Assembly: GCA_001942185.1 (NCBI GenBank)
Contig: MKJV01000112.1
Location: 141,179 to 205,178 of the forward strand
DNA: 64,000 bases
DNA from: Pseudonocardia sp. CNS-004
GTDB lineage: Bacteria > Actinomycetota > Actinomycetes > Mycobacteriales > Pseudonocardiaceae
Direction of reading: 5' to 3'
Part shown: positions 18,350-28,438 of the stretch, piece by piece
Position numbering within the stretch: position 1 is the first letter of the stretch
Layout of the letters: each line of letters starts with the position of its first letter
Notes under the pieces: model-generated
The model's input: the letters and a program-made list of their open reading frames with translations, nothing else
What the model was told of the DNA's origin: nothing
The model's database searches: none
Translations under genes and position numbers: made by a program

Positions 18350-19162
18350 GTGGGTAGGACACAGACACAGACCATCGGAATCATCGGCTCCGGGCTGGTC
18401 GGCGGCGCGATCGCCCGCCTGGCCGCCGACGCGGGTTACCGCGTCGTGCTCAGCAACTCACGAGGACCCGAGACCATCTCGCACCTCGTTCAGGAGCTCG
18501 GTCCGCGTGCGCGCGCCGGCACCGTCGACGAGGCGATCGCAGCAGGAGACATCATCGCCCTCACGCTCCCCCTCGCGAACGCCGAGGCGTTGCCGGCAGG
18601 CGAGCTCGCCGGGAAGGTGATCATCGACCAGACGAACTACTACCCCGAGTTCTGGCGCAATACCGAGCTCGACAGCGGAGAGATCACCTCCAGTGAGCTC
18701 GTACAGCGCCACCTCGCGGACTCCACCGTGGTCAAGGCGTTGCACAACCTCGACTGGAACCACATGTACTCCAACGCCCGCCCGACGGGTGATCCCGAGC
18801 GGACGACCATGCCGATCGCGGGCGACGACGCCACCGCCAAGGACATCGTGACGCAGTTCCTGGAGACGGTCGGCTACGACGTGGTCGACGCCGGCTCGCT
18901 CGCCGAGAGCTGGCGCATCGAGCCCAACACCCCGATCTACTTCTGGCCGTACGCGCCCGCCATCCCCGACGGGCTCACCGAGGACGAGCAGAAGAGGTTC
19001 TACCTCGAGCACCCGGTCCCGCCCGTCACCCCCGCGGTCGCCCGAAAGATGATCGACAGCGCGGAGCGCGTGACGCCGGCCGGAGGAACACTCGCGGCCA
19101 TGCCCCCGGCCCACGTCGCCATCTTCATGGAGCTCGCGAGCGGCGACACCGTCCAGAAGTAG
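18350..19162 (+). CDS. NADPH:F420 reductase-like NAD(P)-binding protein
   Basis: 270 residues. An N-terminal Rossmann fold with GIIGSGLVGGAIARLAADAG and second strand VVLSNSRGPETIS is typical of NADPH-dependent F420 reductase relatives; the body (IIDQTNYYPEFW, KALHNLDWNHMYSNARPTGD, TMPIAGDDATAKDI) fits a longer branch of that family. GTG 18350 is preceded by GAGGA at seven bases. An SDR follows after 35 bp. Probably a reductase of carbonyls or F420, induced through the divergent XRE protein. Confidence 0.8.
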   Translation: MGRTQTQTIGIIGSGLVGGAIARLAADAGYRVVLSNSRGPETISHLVQELGPRARAGTVDEAIAAGDIIALTLPLANAEALPAGELAGKVIIDQTNYYPEFWRNTELDSGEITSSELVQRHLADSTVVKALHNLDWNHMYSNARPTGDPERTTMPIAGDDATAKDIVTQFLETVGYDVVDAGSLAESWRIEPNTPIYFWPYAPAIPDGLTEDEQKRFYLEHPVPPVTPAVARKMIDSAERVTPAGGTLAAMPPAHVAIFMELASGDTVQK

Positions 19163-19197
19163 CCGAGCACGAGTCCACCGTTCCAGGAGGAGCTTCG

Positions 19198-19965
19198 GTG
19201 TCACAGTCCCTTGTCGGGAAGACCGCCCTCGTCACCGGGGGCTCGCGGGGTATCGGGCGTTCGATCGCCGAGCGTCTCGCGGAGGAGGGCGCGGCCGTCG
19301 CGCTGACCTACAACGCGAGCAAGGACGGGGCCGACGACACGGTTGCCGCCATCGAGAAAGCCGGTGGCCGCGCGTTCGCCCTCCACACGGACCTCGTCGA
19401 TGCGGAGTCGATTCCGGATCTGTTCGAGCGCCTCGACGGTGAGCTCACCCGGCGCACCGGCCTGAACACGCTCGACGTGCTGGTCAACAATGCGGGCAAC
19501 TCGGGCTGGGGTGCGCTTGCGGACGCCACGCCGGACAGCTGGAACACGATGTTCGCGGTCCACGCCCGCGCGCCCTTCTTCCTCGTCCAGTCGGCGCTGA
19601 GCCGTCTCTCCGACGGCGGACGGATCGTGAACGTCTCTTCCGCCGCAGGCACCCGACCGATGCAGGCCGTGCCCGTCTACTCCATGGCCAAGGCCGCCAT
19701 CAACAACCTGACGCATGCGCTCGCAATGGAGCTGGGGCCGCGCGGAATCACGGTGAACGCTGTCGCGCCCGGGTGGGTGCGCACCGACATGAACGCGGCC
19801 GTGCGCGAGAGCACCGAGATGGTGGCGGCGATCGAGACGGACACCGCGCTCGGGCGCTTCGGTGACGCTTCCGACATCGCCGCCGTGGTGGCCTTCCTGG
19901 CCTCCGACGAGGGTCGCTGGGTGACGGCTCAGGTGATCGAGACGAGCGGCGGCTACAAGCTCTGA
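19198..19965 (+). CDS. Short-chain dehydrogenase/reductase
   Basis: 255 residues, intact. Classical SDR: cofactor motif TGGSRGIGRSIAE, NNAGN, catalytic Ser in NVSSAAG and the YSMAK pair, ending EGRWVTAQVIETSGGYKL. Similar to 3-ketoacyl reductase-like SDRs. GTG 19198 follows AGGAGG. Probably co-transcribed with the F420-reductase-like gene upstream. Substrate unknown. Confidence 0.9.
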   Translation: MSQSLVGKTALVTGGSRGIGRSIAERLAEEGAAVALTYNASKDGADDTVAAIEKAGGRAFALHTDLVDAESIPDLFERLDGELTRRTGLNTLDVLVNNAGNSGWGALADATPDSWNTMFAVHARAPFFLVQSALSRLSDGGRIVNVSSAAGTRPMQAVPVYSMAKAAINNLTHALAMELGPRGITVNAVAPGWVRTDMNAAVRESTEMVAAIETDTALGRFGDASDIAAVVAFLASDEGRWVTAQVIETSGGYKL

Positions 19966-20176
19966 TCGTCCCGGAGACGCGGTCCTGCGGGCCCGGGGCG
20001 GTGCAGAGTTCGCCGTTCGCCGCAACCGTCCACCGGCACCCGGTCGAGACGGCATCCAGCGCTGTTCGATCTTCACAAAACCGCGCTCGGCGCCATCTCG
20101 GCGCATCCCGACTCGACGGGGACGGTGCGCTCCCGCCAGGCACGTCCCGCGAGATTCCACCGAATCGAGGAGACTC

Positions 20177-20831
20177 ATGCGCATCGGAGTCGTCAATGCA
20201 GGCAACATCGGCCGCACGCTCGCCCGGGCCTGGATCAGGAAGGGCCACGAGGTCATGCTGGCCAAGGACGGCAACCTGGAGAAGCTCGACGCATTCATCG
20301 CCGAGAACCCGAATGCACTGCGCGGCACGATCGCGGAAGCCGCGCAGTTCGGTGAGGCAGTTCTGTTCTCCGTGTACTGGCCCCGGCTCGATGCGGTGCT
20401 GGATGCCGTTGGCTCGCTGGACGGGAAGCTGGTGATCGACACGATGAACCCGCTCACGGTGAACAGCGACTTCGAGCACTCCTACGACGGGGAGCTCATG
20501 GCGCGGTCCTCGACGAGTGAGGAGCTGCAGCGTCGCCTTCCCGCCCGCGCGTGGTGAAGCGTTCAGCACCGTGCCCTCGAACCTGCTGGACGAGCGGAGT
20601 TGGACCGAGCCGCGGTCCACACCGCCGGTGTTCGTCGCCGGCGACGAGGCCTCGGCGAAGGCCGACGTGATCACGCTTGCCGGAGACGCCGGGTTCTCGA
20701 CACTGGACGCCGGCCCTCTGACAGCGGCCCGCAGTATCGAACAGCTCAACGTCCTGGTCCACCTCGTCGCCGAGAACCAGTTCAAGGGCGCGCTCGACCG
20801 GATCGCGCCGTCGATCTCCGTCACCGGCTGA
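20177..20831 (+). CDS. Second F420-reductase-like NAD(P)-binding protein (frameshifted)
   Basis: About 218 residues. It opens MRIGVVNAGNIGRTLARAWI, a dinucleotide-binding loop, with VMLAKDGNLEKLDAF, IDTMNPLTVNSDF and a C-terminal SIEQLNVLVHLVAENQFKGA. Two lost bases around 20540-20560 (one is AAGGCG read as AAGCG) separate the halves; the rebuilt junction reads ARVVKAFSTVPSNLL, a conserved family motif. ATG 20177 follows GAGGAGA. Paralogous in fold to the gene at 18350. Confidence 0.8.
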
Positions 20832-20881
20832 CCGCGGCGCAGTCGTCGGAGCGACGCCGGCACCGGCTGCGGCTCCTGCCG

Positions 20882-20909
20882 GCCCGGTCGGCCCGGTCGG
20901 CCCGGTCGG
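20882..20909. repeat. Short tandem repeat, 3 x 9 bp
   Basis: Three exact copies of GCCCGGTCG upstream of cydA, between the preceding stop and the cydA ribosome site. Perhaps only low-complexity GC-rich sequence; a variable-length promoter spacer is possible but unsupported. Confidence 0.6.
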
Positions 20910-20964
20910 AATGGTGGCGGGCGAGGTTCGGGTGGGTAGCCCTCCCGCGACGACGGAGGTGCGC

Positions 20965-22318
20965 GTGGGCGAGATGGCGGCGTGGGTCGCGATGGCTGCA
21001 ACCCCGGGCGACCTGGTTGCCGCGCGCGTCCAGATGGCCTTCTCGCTCGGGTGGCACATCGTCATCGCCTGCTTCGGCGTGGGCATGCCCGGCCTCGCCG
21101 TCTTCGCGGAGTGGCGCGGGCTGCGGACCGGCGACCCGGCGTGGGAGGTGCTCGCCCGGACCTGGGCCCGCGCGATGGGTGTGCTGTTCGCGGTCGGCGC
21201 GGTGTCGGGCACCATCCTCAGCTTCGAGATGGGTCTGCTCTGGCCCGGCCTGATGGGTCCTTTCGGCGACGTGATCGGGCTGCCGTTCGCACTGGAGGGC
21301 TTCGCCTTCTTCATCGAGGCGATCTTCCTGGGCATCTGGTTGTACGCCTGGGACCGGCTACCGCCGCGGATCCACGTGCTCACCGGGATCCCGGTGCTCG
21401 TCGCCGGGGTCGCGTCCGCGTTCTTCGTGGTCACCGCGAATGCCTGGATGAACCAGCCGCGCGGGTTCGACCTCATCGGCGGTGAAGTGGTCGGGGTACG
21501 GCCATGGGAGGCGATGTTCAACCCGGCCACCCCACCGCAGACCGTCCACATGATCATTGCGGCGTTCATGGTGGCAGGCTTCGGCACCGCGTCGGTCTAC
21601 GCGGTCGGCCTGCTGCGGGACGCGCGACCGCCACCACCGGCTCGGTTTCCTCGTCCCGTTCACGGTGGCGGCCGTGCTCGCCCCGGTGCAGGTGGTGGTG
21701 GGGGACTGGGCGGCGGGCTTCCTCGCCGAGTACCAGCCGCTGAAGCTCGCCGCGATCGAGGGCCTCACCGAGACCACCGCGGGTGCCTCGCTCTCGCTCG
21801 GCGGGATCTACGTCGACGGCCGACTGCGCTACGGGCTGGAGATCCCGAACGCGCTCTCGCTCCTCGCGCACTGGGACCCGGACGCCGTGGTGCTCGGCCT
21901 CGACCAGGCCCCGCCGGAGCTGCGCCCGCCGGTCAACGTCGTGCACTGGAGCTTCCAGATCATGGTCGGGATCGGGTTCGCGCTGGTCGCGCTCGGTGCA
22001 TGGCTGGCGTGGAGCTGGTGGCGGCGCCGCGATCTGCCCGGCTCACCGTGGTTCCTGCGCGCCGCCGTGTTCGCCGGGCCGGCCGCGGCGCTCGCCCTGG
22101 AGGCGGGCTGGGTGGTCACGGAGGTCGGCCGCCAACCGTGGGTCGTCTACGGAGTGCTCCTCACCCGGGACGCGGTGAACCCGCACCCCGGGCTCGTTGC
22201 CGGTCTGCTGACGGTGCTGGCCGTCTACGCCGTGCTGACGGTCGCGACGGTTGCGGTCCTGCGGGGCCTGGCCCGTCGTGGTCCAGTGGCCCCCCAGGAG
22301 CGGGCGGACGTCCGGTGA
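20965..22318 (+). CDS. cydA: Cytochrome bd oxidase subunit I (frameshifted)
   Basis: Quinol oxidase subnit carrying haems b558, b595 and d; high-affinity O2 reduction in the membrane. About 451 residues. ARVQMAFSLGWHIVIACFGV holds the first conserved His, then GTILSFEMGLLWP, LPFALEGFAFFIEAIFLGIW, FFVVTANAWMNQPRGF, and later WVVTEVGRQPWVVYGVLLT. A 2-base loss near 21622 (GCGCGC shortened) breaks the frame. GTG 20965 has GGAGG five bases upstream; ATG 20974 is the alternative. The short Q-loop fits the S-class. The stop overlaps the cydB GTG. Confidence 0.92.
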
Positions 22319-23333
22319 CCGCCGCGGACGTGCTGCTCGCGATCCTCTGGATCGGGCTCACCCTGTACGCACTGCTCGGCGGCGCCGACTTCGGCGCCGG
22401 ACTGTGGGACCTGCTCGCCGGCGGCGCCGAGCGCGGGCGCCCGCAGCGCGACCTGATCGAGCACTCCATCGGCCCGGTCTGGGAGGCCAACCACGTGTGG
22501 CTGATCTTCGTGATCACACTGTTCTGGACGGCCTTCCCGACGGCGTTCGCCCCGTTCGCCGCCACCCTCTACATCCCGCTCACGCTCGCAGCGCTGGGCA
22601 TCATCGCCCGTGGGGCCGCCTTCGCGTTCCGCAAGGCGAGCGAGGAGCTGTGGCTGAAACGCTTGTTCGGCGCCGCGTTCGCCTTCTCCTCCGTGGTCAC
22701 GCCGTTCTTCCTCGGCACGATCGCAGGCGCCGTCGCCTCCGGTCGCGTGCGACGCGGATCGATGCGGGTGACATCCTCGGCAGCTGGTGGAACCCCACGT
22801 CCGTCACCGTCGGGTTGCTCGCCGTCGGCGTATGCGCCTACCTCGCCGCCGTCTACCTCTGTGCCGACGCGAGGCGCGCCGGAGAGGAACGGCTCGCCGA
22901 CGGCTTCCGCATGCGGTCGCTCGCCACCGGCGTGCTGGTGGGCGTCGCCACCATCGCCGCGCTGCTGGTCGTCCGCGCGGATGCGCCCGATCTCTTCGCC
23001 GGGTTGACGGGTCGTGCGCTGCCGGTCGCCGCGGTCAGCGTGCTCGCCGGAGCCGCCTCGCTGGGTCTGCTGGTCGCGCGCCGCTACGTGCTGGTGCGCG
23101 TGACCGCTGCGCTCGCCGTCACCGCGGTGCTCTGGGGGTGGGGGATCGCGCAGCACCCGAACGTGCTGCCCGGGTTGACGGTCGCCGGGGCGGCGGGAGA
23201 CCCGGCTGTGCTCTCCGCGGTGCTGTGGGTCCTCGGGTTCGGGGCCGTGCTCCTGGCGCCGTCGTTGGTGTTCCTCTTCACCGTGTTCCAGCATGAACGG
23301 ACGTCCCGGGGAGAGCAGGCATCCCCGCGGTGA
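22315..23333 (+). CDS. cydB: Cytochrome bd oxidase subunit II (frameshifted)
   Basis: About 339 residues, eight or nine helices. Conserved opening LYALLGGADFGAGLWDLLAG and GPVWEANHVWLIFVITLFWT, then AFRKASEELW, SSVVTPFFLGTIAGAVASG, ILGSWWNPTSVTVGLLAVGV, and an end SLVFLFTVFQHE. One lost C near 22750 (GTGCCGACG read as GTGCGACG). GTG 22315 overlaps the cydA stop (GTGA). No cydDC follows; the next gene is a P450. Confidence 0.92.
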
Positions 23334-23426
23334 CGGGTGGCGGTGACCCGTTCCGCCACCAGCTGCGGGGAACGTCGCCATGGGCAGTCCCGGTGTAGGA
23401 GCCCACGTCGGGGGTACGAACCCGGT

Positions 23427-24637
23427 GTGCATCGTGATCGAACGCTCGAGCTCGTCCGCGGCGGCTACCCCTGGGCGATGTTGCTGCGCCAGGGCAAGGA
23501 CGCGATCCCGACCCGACTCCTCGGACGACGGGCCGCGGTGATCGGAGGACCGGAAGGGGTCCGCCGGTTCTACCAACCCGGACTGCGGCGCCGCGGCGCG
23601 TTCCCGCCGCCGATCAAGCTGGTGTTGTTCGGACCCGGGACGGAGCACGGCCTCGACGATGCCGAGCACCGGCTGCGCAAGGCGCTCTTCCTGGGGGTGA
23701 TCACCCCGGACACGGTGGCAGCGCTGGGCGAACGGGCGGAGCGCGCGTGGGCCGCCGCCATCGACCGGTGGACCGGACGCGACCGGGTGGTGCTGTTCGA
23801 CGAGGCGGTGCAGGTCCTCGCCGCGGCGGTACTGCCCTGGGCGGGCGTCCCGGTCACCGCCGAGGAGTTGCCGCACCGGGCCCGTCAGCTCGCGGCGGTG
23901 CTGGACGGTTTCGCCACACCGGGACCGGCGTATGCCCGCGCCGTCGTGGCCCGCGTCCGCCTCGGCCACTGGGTCAGGGGGTTGGTGCGCCGTGTCCGGA
24001 CAGGGCAGATCGACCCGCCCGCCGGCAGCGCACTGCACGCCGCGGCCCGCGCCACCGACCAGGCCGGGAAGGTGCTCCCCGAGCGGGTTGCGGCCACCAC
24101 CGTGCTGAACGTGGTCCGCCCGACCGTCGCCGTCGCCTGGTTCGTGGCGTTCGCCGGGAAGGCGTTGCACGAGCACCCCGAATGGCGTGACCGGATCGCC
24201 GCCGGGGACGACCGGGCCGTGGAGGCCTTCGTCCAGGAGGTGCGGCGGCTGTACCCGTTCGTGCCCGTCCTGGCCGCCAAGGCGCGTGAGGCGCAGGACG
24301 TCCTCGGCATCCGGGTGCCACGCGGGGGCCTGATCGTGCTCGACGTCCACGGCACCGACCACGACCCGGCGCACTGGCCCGACCCGGACCGGTTCGATCC
24401 GGACCGCTTCCTCGGCGCACCCGTCGATCCCGACACCCTCGTCCCACAGGCGGCGGCGACGTCGCCACCGGCCACCGCTGCCCCGGCGAGGGCGTCACCC
24501 TGACCATGCTCGCCGTCGCCGTCCGCGCCCTGGCCCGGCTTCCGCACACTGTCCCGCCGCAGGACCTCGGATACGACATCACCCGTGTGCCCACGCTGCC
24601 CCGCAGCCGAGTCGTGCTGACGGCCCGCCACAGCTGA
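23427..24637 (+). CDS. CYP152-family cytochrome P450 peroxygenase, OleT-like (frameshifted)
   Basis: About 403 residues. CYP152 enzymes use H2O2 to hydroxylate or decarboxylate fatty acids. The I-helix motif NVVRPTVAV carries the carboxylate-binding Arg-Pro (Arg231), and KALHEHPEWRDRI, AFVQEVRRLYPFVPV and DVHGTDHDPAHWPDPDRFDP are family-typical. The haem ligand Cys in GHRCPGE is read after one lost G near 24450 (CAGGGCGG). At the position of Gln85 in P450 BS-beta this protein has His74, with Phe68 six residues before: the Phe-His-Arg set of OleT, which makes terminal alkenes. Start GTG 23427 is chosen from the family N-terminus; its ribosome site is weak. Confidence 0.85.
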
Positions 24638-24639
24638 CA

Positions 24640-26155
24640 CCCCCCGGAGAAGCCGTGAAGGCCATCCGGTATCCCCGGTGTCGGCGTGCGGCTCAACGGG
24701 CCCCGTCTCACCGGTCTCCGCCAGTTGTCGAGCGATGTCGGCGAGCTTCATGTTGAGCTGTTGAGACGCGCGCCGCAGTCGGTCGAATGCTTGACCAGCC
24801 GATAGTCGTTCGCGTTCCATGAGAATGCCCTTGGCCTGACCGATGATGTCCCGGGTGCTCAAGGAGCGATGCAGCGCCGCCTCGCGCTGCTGCAGGTCAT
24901 GCCGGGTGTGCGCCAGCCCGACCATGGCCGCGGCGAACGTCGCGAAGATCCCGGCGACCTCTCGGTCGGCTTCGGAGAAGGCGTCGAGATCAGGGGCGTA
25001 CAGGCTCATCACCCCGAGGCAGTGCCATTCACCGGATCGCTTGATCCAGAGCCCGAGGCAGAAGGCGCTGGTTGCAGTTGCGGCGTCAGCAGCCGCGGCC
25101 AGCAGCCCGCTGCTCTGCCGGGAGAGATCCGCCACGTACACGGGGCGCCGGGTGCCCAGTGCCTCGGCCGTCGGGCCCTCACCCTCGCGGAACTGGATGG
25201 CGTCGAGCGCGGCCGCGGTCTCATCGGAAGCCACGTTGGGACCGGCCTCGGTGCTGACGAGCAGCGAGATCGAGGCGCAGTCACACGCGTCCACCGCCCC
25301 CACCGCGAGCGTCAGCAGACGCCGCAACGCGGTCGACAGGGCGGACGCCGTGATGAGTTCCTGGGCGAGTGAGGCGAAGCTGGCGGTCAACATCGAACCG
25401 TGTTCGGTGGATGCTCGGCCGGCGAGTCGTAACGCAGGCCGCCGGGATCGGTCGTTCTCGGCGAGCTGACTCGATCTGCGTTGCTGAGCAATACGCCGGA
25501 GGACGTCGAGCTCGAGCCGAGATCTCTGCACGTCTCCAGCGGGCAGGGCAGCGCCACGGTCAGAGCTTCGGAGCGTGTCCTCCCACCGCCGCAGGATTCG
25601 GTCGCGAGCGTCCGCCTCGCCCTCCCGCTCGTCTGCCGTGCTGTCGCGACGGTCGGCGAGCTGGTCACGGACGTCGGCGGTCTGCTCACGTTCGAACGCG
25701 ACGAAGTCTCGCCGCTCCCCCGCCCATTCCGTCTCGTCCTGGCTCTCATCGCCCACCGGACGCAGCGTTTCTTCCCGTTCGGCACGGTCGTGGTCGCGCC
25801 GGCGGCGGGCGACCATCCGGTCGAGGGCCTCCTGCGCCTGTGCCCGCTCCGCTTCCGCTCGTCGGACCGCCGCTTCGGCCAGTTCGACCCGGTCGAGCGC
25901 GAATGCCATCTCGGCCATCTGGGGCTGCGGCCCCGAGGCGTCCGGTGGGTCGGCTGCTCCGCTCAGCCGCCTGATCAGCTCACGCTCACGCTCATCCGCG
26001 AGGGAATCGCGAAGATCCGCTAGTGCCGCCCGTTCGTTCGCGAGATCCTCGCGGTCGTCTGCCAACCGATCACGTTTGTCCGCGGCGGCGTCCCGGAGGT
26101 CCGCGTCCGCCTGCCTCGTCGCCCGTGATCGGCTCGACGGCTCACCGTGGCTCAT
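24640..26155 (-). CDS. GAF-ANTAR regulator with N-terminal charged heptad region (3' end uncertain)
   Basis: Order: about 200 residues rich in repeated RD..AD.RD units (RDAAADKRDRLADDREDLAN; VRDQLADRRDSTADEREG), probably coiled coil; a GAF domain (SISLLVSTEAGPNVASDETA, FREGEGPTAEAL, FCLGLWIKR); and an RNA-binding ANTAR domain (LSTRDIIGQAKGILMERERL, SAGQAFDRLRRASQQLNMKL). ANTAR proteins act as antiterminators. The frame stays open far into the opposite P450 gene, so an indel near 24650-24720 probably hides the true stop; 24640 is an estimate. ATG 26155 overlaps the STAS gene by 14 bp. Confidence 0.8.
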
Positions 26156-26544
26156 CGATGGCCTTCGCTTCGTTCCCCGACGCCTGCTTGCACCACGATT
26201 CGAACCCCAGCAGCCTCAGCGCCCTGGCCGGCGCACCCCGAGCGTTGATCACCTGCACGTTCCGGCCGGCCTGGCTCGGCGGACCGCTTCGCGGCCAACA
26301 ACGCGGACACGCCGCACACCGCGAGGAACTCGAGAACCTCGAGATCAATGACTATTGCGCGGTCACTCGGCTCGCGGAGCACCGAGTCCAGGCCGCGTTC
26401 CAGTTCCGCCACAGTGGCAAGGTCGACCTCACCACCTACTTTCACCACCACTGCGGCGCCGGAACGGTTCAACGACGTGTCGAACACGAGCGGCGACGCA
26501 TCGAACACGGGCTTCAGCACACAGATTTCGGGACGCACCAGCAA
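26142..26544 (-). CDS. STAS-domain anti-sigma factor antagonist-like protein (frameshifted)
   Basis: About 134 residues. STAS fold: VVVKVGGEVDLATVAELERG, IVIDLEVLEFLAVCGVSALL, then, after an indel near 26275, AGRNVQVINARGAPARALRL and LLGFESW. At the place where SpoIIAA has the phosphorylated serine in FMDSSG this protein reads FLAVCG, so the phospho-acceptor is Cys and the preceding Asp is Ala; switching by serine phosphorylation seems unlikely. It precedes and overlaps the GAF-ANTAR gene, suggesting a joint stress-signalling module. Confidence 0.78.
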
Positions 26545-26766
26545 GACCTCCCCGTCCAGTGGGGCACGTCGGCTGGGCCGTCAACCGCTGATGACGGTAA
26601 CGCGGTGCGTCCGCGAGCACAACCGATGGTGCACCGGGGTTGTCCGGCCGGAGGATCAGGAAGGAGCGCAGGTGACAACTGTTCCGGCGCCTCACTGGTG
26701 GCAGCAGGTCGCTGCCTGGTGCTGCGGGCGGTCCCGCGCCCGGGGTTCGGCCGCGGAGCACCATCC

Positions 26767-27645
26767 TCACTCCCGGTTGAGCTTGTCCTGGGCTGCTCCG
26801 GCGGCCTTCTCCACGGGGTTGGGCATGTCCGTGGTGCCGTACATGCGAGCGTCGGGCCGGGTGGGGGGCGGCATCGGCGCAGTCGTGGTGGGCCCGTCGT
26901 GGTAGCTGAACTCGTGCCCGTCCGGTGTGGGGCCGCTCGCCCAGCTCCCGTCCGCGGCGCGGCCGCCGTCGCTGAAGTTGAGGTACTGGTAGGAGACGTC
27001 GGTGTACTCCTTGTTCTGCGGGAAGTTGCTCGGCACCGGCATCCCCTCGTAGCCCTCCTCCTGCAGCTCCCTGGCCGCCGCGAGCCACTGGTTCTGGTGC
27101 ATGGTGTCGCGGGCGAGCAGAAAGGACAGCAGCTCGCGCACACCGTGGTCGTCGGTCATGTGATACAGCCGCGCCACCTGCGTCCGGCCCTGCATCTCCG
27201 CGTTGGCGTTCGCGGTGAAGTCGGCGAGGAGGTTGCCGCTCGCGGTGATGTAGGCGCCCTGCCACGGGTTGCCGTTGCTGTCCACCGGGCGGGCTCCGGC
27301 CCCGGCCACGATGGCGTGCTGCACGTCCATGCCACCGACGACGGCGGCGACCGTCGGGTCGTCCTGCACGGCGTCGCTGGTGATGCCCAGAGGCGCCTTC
27401 TCCAGCAGCTGCGCGATCATGGTGGCCAGCATCTCGACGTGCCCGAACTCCTCGGCGCCGATCCCGAAGACGAGGTCGCGGTACTTGCCGGGCAGATGGC
27501 TGTTCCAGCCCTGGAACATGTACTGCATCGCCACGGTGATCTCGCCGTACTGGCCACCCAGCACCTCTTGCAGCTTCCGCGCGTACACCGCATCCGGCTG
27601 GTCGGGGATGGACTTGAACTGGAGCTCCTGGCGGTGGAAGAACAT
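26767..27645 (-). CDS. Manganese catalase
   Basis: 292 residues, intact. Non-haem dimanganese catalase that disproportionates H2O2. Metal-ligand helices are visible: QYGEITVAMQYMFQGWNS, FGIGAEEFGHVEMLATMIAQ (Glu and His ligands), and ARLYHMTDDHGVRELLSFLL followed by ARDTMHQNQWLAA. The C-terminal arm DVSYQYLNFSDG is typical. ATG 27645 follows AGGAGAAGA. Stands alone, near the ANTAR/STAS regulators. Confidence 0.93.
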   Translation of the reverse strand: MFFHRQELQFKSIPDQPDAVYARKLQEVLGGQYGEITVAMQYMFQGWNSHLPGKYRDLVFGIGAEEFGHVEMLATMIAQLLEKAPLGITSDAVQDDPTVAAVVGGMDVQHAIVAGAGARPVDSNGNPWQGAYITASGNLLADFTANANAEMQGRTQVARLYHMTDDHGVRELLSFLLARDTMHQNQWLAAARELQEEGYEGMPVPSNFPQNKEYTDVSYQYLNFSDGGRAADGSWASGPTPDGHEFSYHDGPTTTAPMPPPTRPDARMYGTTDMPNPVEKAAGAAQDKLNRE

Positions 27646-27761
27646 TCTTCTCCTGTGATCGGGTCAGGTGATCCGGCTCGGCACCGACGGTGCCGGGACT
27701 CCTGGATGCCCCGGGCCGCCACCCGGAAACAACCCGCCGGCCCCCTCACCCGACGCCGATG

Positions 27762-28090
27762 GACGAGGCCGTTCGGCCGGGTGCGGCGACGCCGTTGCGG
27801 GCCCGTCTCCCCATCGCGCGGACCCACATCCACGAACGATCCGCGGACTGGTTCGAGGGGATCACCCGTTCACCGAGAAGCGCGCCCCGTGTTCGTCGAC
27901 CTGGGCAGCCACCACTTCCCGGTGGAGTCATCCGAAGGCACGGCAAAGCTCCTGGCCGGTGTGCCACCGATGGCGCCGGCGAAAGCTGACCGATGCCGAC
28001 CTGCGCGAGCGGCTGGTAGCCACAGTCCGTGCTGGAATCCGAGCCGCGTTCCGCGGAACGGGCCGTTCACCTCGCCGCGGATCGGCCCAC
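27762..28090 (+). pseudogene. Broken unidentified coding sequence
   Basis: Coding-like segments run through three frames: LRARLPIARTHIHERSADWF (from ATG 27762), then HPFTEKRAP, then VFVDLGSHHFPVESSEGTAK and KLLAGVPPMAP, then KLTDADLRERLVATVRAGIR. Joined, they would make about 100-110 residues. At least three indels are needed, more per length than neighbouring genes, so decay is as likely as sequence error. Family not recognised. Confidence 0.3.
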
Positions 28091-28438
28091 TCCCGATGTC
28101 GTTGGCGTCACGTCCGTTTCCACAACGCTCGACCGCGGTCCCACAACCACAACCGGCCAGGGGCACGGCTGCGCGGGCCCCCGCCGGGCACCGGCGGGGT
28201 GGTCGCGCGGGGCCGGGGGTGGGTGGCTGCCAACGGCCGGCCGTCCAACAGCACGAGCCACGCCCCGCAGCGGCAGCGGGCATAGCGACCGCACCCGCGG
28301 ACGTCTGGTGCGTGGACCGGAGCCACCAGTGCGCCGGCACGCCGTGCTCGCAGGCGGCTCGCGGGGCGGGCCGCAGTGCGGGACTGCTGCCACCGACCAG
28401 CAGCAACCGCGGGCGGTTCGGTCGGTTCCGCCGTCCAG
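28091..28438. other. Non-coding GC-rich gap with a strong hairpin
   Basis: No convincing gene in about 350 bases on either strand. The one structure that stands out is a perfect 9-bp hairpin CCCCGCCGG-GCA-CCGGCGGGG at 28179-28199 without a T-run. It could terminate transcription of the O-methyltransferase from the right or be a degenerate repeat element. Confidence 0.4.

Noticed and set aside
28179..28199. Perfect 9-bp GC hairpin as a rho-independent terminator
   Set aside because: No T-run on either side and about 240 bases from the nearest gene end; kept only as a structural note.
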